Source: Entoloma clypeatum (taxonomy: Eukaryota; Basidiomycota; Agaricomycetes; Agaricales; Entolomataceae). Taken from it: a DNA stretch of 64,000 nucleotides. Each line of letters starts with the position of its first letter. Position 1 is the first letter of the stretch. Location: positions 930,001 to 994,000 of the forward strand of contig OY751491.1 in NCBI GenBank assembly GCA_963565915.1, read 5' to 3'. The notes below the pieces were generated by a model that was given only the letters and a program-made list of their open reading frames with translations, did not search any database and was not told the DNA's origin. The position numbers and the translations under genes are program-made. Shown piece by piece: positions 56,783-64,000 of this stretch.

Positions 56783-57094
56783 TGTTGAAGTTCCACCTGG
56801 GCGCTAGCCGCAGGTGTACTGAGCAACACGGCTACAGTGGAAGTACTCTACGATACCGCTATAGTCACTTACATGGTTTGGAGGGGGGGTAAGGCTGGTA
56901 AGAGCGGTTGAGGCTGGTGAGAGCGATGGAGCTGGTTAAGAGTCAAGAGACAACTTGTTGATATTGACAGTTTCCTGGTCTTATATACCGTACTACTGTT
57001 TGTACCAACCAAACAAGTATGTAATGAAGATATGTAAAGGTCACGTGATGTAATCTAATCTAATCTAATCTACGTGATGGGAAAAGTTTCAACA
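56783..57094 (-). repeat. Copia-B 3' LTR
   Basis: 312 bp, TGTTGAAG to TTTCAACA, differing from the Copia-A LTR mainly in a G-run and scattered transitions. Confidence 0.9.
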
Positions 57095-57171
57095 CCCCCC
57101 CATATTTAGTACATACTTCTAAATACATCTTACTTTTTCCCACATATATATATATAGGTACTCTGTTTCGC

Positions 57172-60100
57172 CTAGTTTTTTATCAATCCGAAGTACGGGA
57201 TAAACTTGGAAAAGAGGATTTTTCCCAGATTCTTAGTTAAAAGGTCTGCGGGGTTGTTCACTCCTTCAATGAATTCGACCGTAATTATTCCTTCGGAGAC
57301 TTTTTCTCTGACGAAGTGGAATCGCACGTCAATGTGCTTGGATCGCTTCTCAGTCACAGGGTTGGATGCGATAAAGACAGAGCCGTTGTTATCTCCGTAG
57401 ATCGGTACTGATCCGATCTGCATTCCAAGTTCGGCAAGCATGCTTCTCAGCCATGTTGCTGCGCGACTGCAATCTGATAGCGCCATATACTCTGCTTCTG
57501 TAGAAGAGAGGGCGATGGTCTTTTGCGCCGATGATACCCATGTTATCGTTCCAGACGCCAGTGATATGAAGAAGCCGGTGGTAGACCTCCTCGTGTTTTC
57601 ATCTGACGCCCAGTCGGAGTCTGTGAATGCATAGATCCCTTTCCCTGAGTCTCCATCATACATGATCGCGTAATTTTTCGTTGCCTTCAAATATCTGCAA
57701 ATATCCCTAGCCACCTCTAAATGGCGTTTGGTGGGATTTGCGGAAAATTGGGACATTTTGATTACAGCAAAGCAGATGTCAGGCCTCGTTCCAATCATCA
57801 GATATAGGAGTGATCCGATGACGGATTGGTACTTGGATCGGAGTTCCGCATTGGGTTCATCTTCGGACGCCATGGGTTTGTAGCCCGTAGGGAGTGGGGT
57901 ATGGGTGGCGTTAGATTCGCTCATCCCCATGCGTGCCAGAATTTTCTCAAGGTAAGGTACTTGATCAATAAAGATCTTCTTCCCACGTTGCCTTATTTGG
58001 ATTGAGAGAAATTCCTTTGGTTCCCCATCGGGCACTAGGTGACCTAGGTCCCTGCATTCCCATGTTGTCATGAAGGCCTTCTTCTTTTCTAGCGTATATT
58101 CCCGGTTTGTGCCGAGAAAAGCAGAGTCGTCGACATAGATGACGGCAATTACAATTTCCCCGTTGGTACTTTTGTGAATGAACACTCCCGCATCGGAGTG
58201 AAGCCGGACAAAGCCGAGCTTTTTCATGGAGGAATCAAGTTCCCTCCACCAGGCTAATGCGGCCTGCTTAAGTCCATATAGAGCTTTGAATAGTTGGTAC
58301 ACGAGGTGTTCTTTCCCTTTTACTATGTAGCCCTCAGGCTGTCGCATGTAAATGACTTCTCAGAGCGTTCCATAGAGGAAGGCTGATGAGACGTCCAAAA
58401 GAGTCATGAACCACCCTTCAAGGGCTGTCAATGCCAGTATTAATCGGACGGTTTCATATCTTACGACTGGTGAGAAGATCTGATCAAAGTTGATCCCTTC
58501 TACCTGTGAGAAGCCTTTTGCGACGAGGCGCGCTTTCAGACGCCCGTCGGACTTTTCGTTGTAAACCCATTTGTTCCTTAGAGCTTTCCTCCCTGCAGGC
58601 AGGGGTACTAGCTCCGTGATCACCCCGCGGCGTTTGAGCATGTCTAGCTCTTTACGTTCAGCCGCATACCAGTCTTCTTTATTTGGAAGAGGGTATATGT
58701 CTTTATGAGACATTTCAACGATGCCAACTTGGACTGATATTGCCTCCATCAGGAGGTCATTCATCCATGCCGTTTGACCGCCCAATCTCCGTCTTCGATC
58801 TAATTTTTCAAGATCAGACGCTGGAGTGTCTTCCCCATAGATGCTTCCTGGCATCTTCCGAACTCGTCGTTCCCTGATCGGTCGATTTGGTACTTGCTCG
58901 GGTTCCGGAGTGGGTACTCGCGGTTCGTCATCAGGCTCACTGGCAGGCAGTTCGTTGTCTGATTCAGGTTGATCCTGTTCAATGGGAACTGGGATATGAG
59001 GTGTTTCGTTGTGACTATCATCATCATTGCTGCCGGGAATGAGATCCTCAAACTCATCAGCCGGCTCTGGGTTTTCCATTTCTGGGTGGTTTTCTGGCAA
59101 CGGGTCAATGTGGCATCTAGGGTACTTGCTTTCATCAAAGATAGCTTTCCCGCCCATGAAAATTGTGTTGGTCTCGGGATCCATGAAGCGGTATCCTTTG
59201 ACCCCTGGTTTCGATCCGAGATAAATCATCAATCGGGATCTTGATTCCAGGGAGTTCCTACGTTTCTCCTTTGGGATATATACATATGCCTGACATCCGA
59301 ATACTCTGACACTAGACATGTCGGGGATCTCATTGGTCACCCTGAAGTAAGGGGTTTTCCATTCAAGACGCTGCATGGGGGTTCTGTTGTAGAGAAATGC
59401 TGCGTGTTCCAAATAGAATTCCCACCACATGGGCGGTAAGCATGCATCGAAGCGCAATGCCTGAGATTTTTCCCATAGTGTTCGATTGATCCTTTCTGCT
59501 CTACCATTCTGCTGGTGCTGATATGGGAGTGTGACGTCGATCAGAATTCCATGATCGGCAAGTACATCCTTGTATTCGTCAAATTCTCCACCTCCATCAA
59601 CCCGCCACTTTTTAGGGGTAGCAGCAAATTGATTCTGGATCATCGCAAGGAATTGTTTCAGCGCCGTGATGGCGCCTGACTTCTTCCTAAGCAAGACAAC
59701 CCAGACATGGGATGAAAAATCGTCCAAAAAGGTAAGGAAATATTTGTACTTATGGTACGATGCCGTGGATATCTGCTTCAAATCCGAATGGATCAAATCA
59801 AAGGGTTTGACAGCCCTTGTCATCGAGTTAGGATAAGATTGATTTGGCATTTTCCCTTTTAGACACCCCGTGCAGCTTTCCTGTGATTTCTCACGTACTA
59901 ACGTTTTGGGTACTCCTTTGGTACTAGTGGGAATCTTATTGAGCGCTTGGTCATTTGGGTGGCCAAGGCGTTTATGCCAGGTTTCGACAGTGATTTCGCT
60001 AGAGATCGCGTGGATTTGGTCATAGCGTATTTCAGTGTCTAACCAATAAATGGTTTGTCCGAGAATGTGAGGCGAGAACTGTATTTTGTTCTGTCCTTTG

Positions 60101-61881
60101 GAGATGTTGATTTCTCCACGCATTCTGTCTACTTTGTAACTGTGATTAAGGAAGACGCCTAGGGACAATAGGCGCGTGTCCATGTCCGGAATGTAGAATA
60201 CAGGTCGGAGAAGGTGGGTTTTTACTTCCCCATTTAGGGTATGCCGTACTGGAACGGCCCCAACTCCGAGAATTTCCAGTTTCTTTCCCTTTTCAGCTGT
60301 TTGGACAAATCGCTTAGCCTTAAGAGGCCTGTAGTACGCGAAGTCCTTGAACTCATGGGTAAAGTGTAACGAGGCACCGGAGTCTAAGATCCATTGTGCA
60401 CGTTCTTTCTCCTTACAGTGTGTACATGACGCAAAGTGCTTTGTATATTTTTTATATAGATCGTTGTCAATATGATCCATACATTCTGCACTAGTACTAG
60501 CTAATATTTTACACGTCTGCAAGGAGGTGTTATTAGTTTTCCTTAATTGGTCAGATTCAGGAGAGGAAGATGACGAACCGTCAAGTTCAATGAGCCCATC
60601 TTCGAATTGGTCCGGCCCCATCCGCTCGCTTTGATGGTCTATGTCCATCATCCTAAGGGTTTGGTCCAGCGGCGGAGTAACTCGACGCTGCTTGGACGGT
60701 CTTTCGTCTTCTTCTGGGATAATCGTATCCAGAATGCGAAGGTTTGACCCTGAGGGGCGGGCACCAATGCCGCGCGCGAGTTTGCGAACATGGTCGTTTT
60801 TCTTCCACACAGACGGCTTGCCCGAAGGAAGCCCGGTGTACTGGGATGGAGGCGGGTTCATTCGCTGAAGGAGCGACTGCATCCGCTGAGAGTCTGGCTG
60901 GGCGGTGCTCATTGTTTTCCCGCGCCCGGTGACGGTAGTGAAGGATGGTGGCGGGAGAGGAGGGAAGTGGATGGCGGGAGCAACAAACTCAACCGTTTCT
61001 TCCACATGGTCGGACGTGTTGTCCGCAGTGTTAGCGCTTTTCTTCTGATTGTGCCAGCGTCCCTTTCCCTTCTTCTTTTCAGAAGCGGTACTTGGGTCGC
61101 CCGAGTTAGGCTGCTCGTCAGCGTCATTTTGCTGCCTTTCCCATTTGGGGTCCTGCCCCTTTCGCTTTGTCCCAGAAATTTTCTTGGCCTGCTCATTGGA
61201 CGTATGAGTAGACCCGACCGAATACTTGCGCCTGTATTCCGAGATGACGCTGTCGGCGACGGCCTGCCATGTGAAGTCATCGGCGTCGTATACCTGGAAG
61301 AGAGCGGTGGAGAGTGATGACCAGGCGTCGGGAATCGCATTGGCCAAGATCATTGCCTGCATCAGATCGGGGACGACAAAATTTGAATCGGCGAGACGGG
61401 CGAAGAGAGAGCCCAGGCGTTCGATTTCAGGGACGGGGTCGCGTCCAGACAGTTTGTAGGTGGCGGCGGCTTTAAAGTCGCCGAAGATGACCGCCGGGGA
61501 TATCTTGGAGTAGGCGTCTTTCAACGTTTTCCATGCGCCAAGCGCCGAGGTACTGTCTTTGATGTGACGTCTGATCGCCTCAGAGATTTTCAGGCGTATC
61601 GCCCCGAGAGCTACGTCGTCGTCCCTGATCCAGGCTTTTTCTTCCTTGCGGAAGCCGGGCTGGTCGACCGTGGTAGTCAGCACAGGGGGAGCAGCGGCGG
61701 TGGGACCAGGAGTGGAGACCGTAGTGGTGAAGTCGGCGATCTCGGGACAGGGGATATCGCCAGAGACGATGCGCCAGACTCCTTGATGGAGGAGGTAGGA
61801 CTTCATTTTTTCGGCCCAGCTTTGGTAGTCAATGCCGTCAAAGGGGGCGATGGTGTCAAGAGCAGAGCGAGAGGTAGACAT
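57172..61881 (-). pseudogene. Copia-B Gag-Pol, open except for one TGA
   Basis: A single frame of about 1,570 codons with one TGA at 58,360-58,362, inside RT after SAFLYGTL; Copia-A has CGT (Arg) there. Domains: Gag with the UBN2-type core (SWAEKMKSYLLHQGVWRIV), a spacer, CCHC-like CTHCKEKER region, protease DSGASLHFTH, GAG-pre-integrase (ETWHKRLGHPN), integrase with LTFLDDFSSHVWV, GGGEF and QNGRAERINRTL, RT with IYVDDSAFLG, RNase H with TDSDWASDE. Apart from the TGA all key residues seen are intact, so this is probably a young copy. Confidence 0.9.
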
Positions 61882-62243
61882 TGTAGATGAATCTAAAAAA
61901 GGGTTCTCAATCAGTGATATGTTATGAATATGATTCGAGAAAACAATTGAATGATTCCTTATGACTTATTCCCTTCAGGAATAGCGGTCATGGGAAAACC
62001 CTTTATATGTCAGAATCGTATAAGGTGCGATCAACGTTTCCACATGGAGTGTACTAGGTCAATCCCCTTAGGGACGTCTCATGACAGGTACTTGTCGTAA
62101 TGACTTTCCCAGGTTCATATGTGAAGAAGTAAGACTCAGAACCTAGATCTTTCGATCGGTTCTTTGCCAACCAGGGTAGAGTGGGCAGGTACTCGCTGTT
62201 GCCAGCGTTTCCCAGGTCCCTCTGCTATCCGGGGCCCATAACC
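61882..62243 (-). other. Copia-B 5' leader and primer-binding site
   Basis: Non-coding leader of about 360 nt. Its LTR-proximal end carries GGTTATGGGCCC, complementary (one G:U) to the anticodon arm of initiator tRNA-Met, as in half-tRNA priming of Drosophila copia. Confidence 0.65.
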
Positions 62244-62525
62244 TGTTGAAGTTCCACCTGGGCGCTAGCCACAGGTGTACTGAGCAACACGGCTACAGTG
62301 GAAGTACTCTACGATACCGCTATAGTCACTTACATGGTTTGGAGGGGGGTAAGGCTGGTGAGAGCGGTTGAGGCTGGTGAGAGCGATGGAGCTGGTTAAG
62401 AGTCAAGAGACAACTTGTTGATATTGACAGTTTCCTGGTCTTATATACCGTACTACTGTTTGTACCAACCAAACAAGTATGTAATGAAGATATGTAAAGG
62501 TCACGTGATGTAATCTAATCTAATC
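62244..62525 (-). repeat. Copia-B 5' LTR, truncated
   Basis: Matches 56,783 onward but breaks off after two to three TAATC units. Confidence 0.85.
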
Positions 62526-63107
62526 CTGCCGTTTCCAAGGTTGGGGCAAGAAGTGCTCCAACTGCCAGAGCGGTAGCCGGGTAGGGTGCTCTTTTGAGGT
62601 GAGTGGTGAACGTGCGGAACTCCTTGCGACCATGGCCCACGCCTTCGGTCAATCGAGCACGGCTGGTGCGTTCTACCATCTGCCCTCTTTCTAGCCACTG
62701 ACAATTTATTTCCAGCCATCCATGAGACTCTTGTCGACATCCAGGCCTCGACTGCTCTCCACTTCCACCTCTCGGAAGCCTTGTCGGCCATCGCCGCTCG
62801 TCGAAAGCGGTCCATTACCCACTTCCTTCACCAGCTGGCTCAGCTGTATCGTCGCGAGGGCGACTTTCCTCAGGGCCTGGTAGCTGATGAGGGGGCTCAC
62901 CAGGAGCTCTTCGAAGTCTTTGGCCTCGCTCGATTCGACCCTCCCGCTGGTCAACAGTCCTCCCACGAGAATCCCATCTTTGTCAAGAAGGTTTCGCCTG
63001 TCCATGAATCAGACTCGGCTTCTGACGAGGACTCCCCTGTGGAGGAAGAGGCCGATGAAGTCGCGAAGGATCTGTTCGTTCAGGGGTCGTCTCGCGATGT
63101 CACCTAG
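62526..63107 (+). pseudogene. fragment of a Cys-cluster protein gene, 5' truncated
   Basis: First part reads CRFQGWGKKCSNCQSGSRVG then CSFEV, a CXXC-containing cluster like those of multicopy basidiomycete proteins, followed by ELLATMAHAFGQSSTAGAF. The frame stops at 62,692-62,694 and a second frame (FPAIHETLVDIQASTALHF to the TAG at 63,105) continues the likely protein with a helical middle and acidic tail (SDSASDEDSPVEEEADE). An intron or frameshift near 62,665-62,700 separates them. Upstream sequence is lost at the Copia-B edge. Confidence 0.45.
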
Positions 63108-63697
63108 GTACTGCGGGCCTTTTTTTATTTATTTTTATATTTGCACATGTCGCGGGCTATATGCCCTTATATTTTCTCTGTATACACTCGCTGCGGGCTT
63201 ACGCCCAAATATATTGCTTTTCTTCGTTCTTTGATTAAGTCCATTAAGGGCCTCCTGTTCAGAACTACAGTATTTCTAAGTCTATCACGAAGACGTTGGA
63301 TGAAGTCTCATTTTACTTTGATCGTTATGCTGTTTGGTACTCAGGGGTTCGGTATATCTATTTGAGAGTGATTATGTCTTTCTGATATCTCCTTCCGAGA
63401 TTCCGCTCTTTCATGTTCTGTTTCATTTATGGCGATTTGAGGTTCGCAATTGTACTGGAACAGGCTCGCAACCCCCCACTCCCCCACACTAAAGAATACA
63501 ACTCTCCGAGTTGGACATCGCTCTATTCCGTGAAGGCAAGACTAGCATCGCGAAGGTACCCCTGTTGACTATCACAAGGACTGACTATCCCCTCATAGAG
63601 GGAACTGCCGTGCCCAACCACGCAATCCCGGGCGCCACTACCATCCGGTATAGCACGGCCTCAAAAAAAAACTTTCGTTACTAAGTCGCCAGGGAAG
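63108..63697. other. intergenic region, no gene
   Basis: T-rich 3' region, then sequence with no supported ORF; GCGGGCT/GCCC words may form weak hairpins near 63,150-63,210. Confidence 0.4.
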
Positions 63698-63710
63698 CTA
63701 TAAAAGCCCG
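63698..63710 (+). promoter_or_regulatory. TATA box of the gene at the right edge
   Basis: CTATAAAAGCCCG, a near-consensus TATA box about 105 bp upstream of ATG 63,805. Confidence 0.5.
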
Positions 63711-63804
63711 CGACCACTCGAAGAGTCAACTCTACCCTCACCCTAGCACAAATCAACACCGCTAGACAAACTTGCCCTCGGGTCACACACCGCCTCTAAA
63801 AGAG

Positions 63805-63954
63805 ATGTCTAACGAAGACGAAACCCAGGCCGTGAAAAAGGTCTTAGCCTCGCTCATCGGTTCATTCCCGGACGATCCTCAGGCACCCCCCAAGAAACTG
63901 CCAACCTGCTCCAAAGCATACCTCATCTGTCGGTACGCGTATGACGACCTCAAA
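63805..63954 (+). CDS. first exon of an unknown gene, runs off the window
   Basis: ATG at 63,805 opens 50 codons (MSNEDETQAVKKVLASLIGS and on) up to a consensus 5' splice site, GTACGT, at 63,955-63,960; unspliced, the frame would stop at 63,985-63,987. A good TATA box stands upstream. The peptide has a Pro/Lys segment (DDPQAPPKKLP) and a Cys-containing SKAYLICRYAYDD stretch. I do not recognise it. Confidence 0.45.
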
Positions 63955-64000
63955 GTACGTCGCGACAGCGCACCGAACCTTGTTTGACCATTCCAACTAT

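Larger units (their letters stand above)
56783..62525 (-). mobile_element. Copia-B, nearly complete Ty1/Copia element
   Basis: 3' LTR 56,783-57,094 (312 bp) with purine tract beside it; gag-pol 57,172-61,881; primer site GGTTATGGGCCC on the minus strand at about 62,232-62,243; 5' LTR 62,244-62,525, which stops inside its TAATC repeats and lacks the last about 27 bp. No target duplication can be found because of that loss. Confidence 0.9.

Noticed and set aside
24390..58362. Reassigned UGA codon as the main explanation of in-frame TGAs
   Set aside because: Two of the sites have Arg codons in sister copies, the affected genes are repeats with other decay, and young intact ORFs (Gypsy-1, Tc1) end or run without internal TGA; CpG deamination is simpler.

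Overview
The window is eukaryotic, fungal and almost certainly from a basidiomycete (Agaricomycetes most likely). Support comes from GT-AG introns of about 46-54 bp, Ty3/Gypsy chromoviruses, Ty1/Copia elements primed from initiator tRNA-Met, a Crinkler-type effector gene, a PIF/Harbinger transposase with a separate Myb/SANT-like gene, and SPT5-like KOW-motif multicopy genes. No rRNA, CRISPR array or bacterial-type operon is present. The genus cannot be told from the sequence. Nearly everything is transposable-element DNA, heavily nested.

Layout. 0-6.6 kb: a complete, recently inserted Ty3/Gypsy chromovirus (Gypsy-1) with identical 484-bp LTRs, a 5-bp target duplication, a gag/pol -1 frameshift signal and an antisense coiled-coil ORF. 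6.6-15.4 kb: a decayed KOW-motif gene hit by a TIR element (AGTGTT ends, 10-bp target duplication), which was itself hit by an intact Tc1/mariner element; 20-bp minisatellites follow. 15.7-19.0 kb: a seven-exon Crinkler-like gene on the minus strand. 19.2-20.1 kb: a Harbinger transposase pseudogene. 20.2-25.2 kb: a 5'-truncated Copia (Copia-A), joined head to head with a decayed chromovirus (Gypsy-B, 25.2-29.9 kb). 30.0-31.3 kb: a three-exon Myb/SANT-like gene. 31-40.5 kb: sparse sequence holding a long foldback element, minisatellites, Gypsy-C integrase remnants split by a solo LTR, and a Gypsy-D gag. 40.5-43.0 kb: remnants of multicopy basidiomycete proteins. 43.0-49.0 kb: a LINE ORF1 split by a deletion-derivative Copia (Copia-C), ending in poly(A).

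49.2-53.4 kb: the most unusual part, about 4.2 kb made almost entirely of different short hairpins (more than 80 by eye), with base-pair-preserving double changes between internal tandem copies. 53.4-55.6 kb: a second copy of the TIR element, which preserves the empty site of the Tc1 insertion. 55.7-62.5 kb: a retroelement 5' end split by Copia-B. 62.5-64.0 kb: a gene fragment and the first exon of a gene that runs off the window.

Two signals run across the window. Broken reading frames are interrupted almost only by TGA, often where CGA is expected, which suggests methyl-CpG decay. The 20-bp minisatellite core also exists mainly as CG, TG and CA variants. All work was by eye; the family names rest on motifs seen in the translations, not on database searches.
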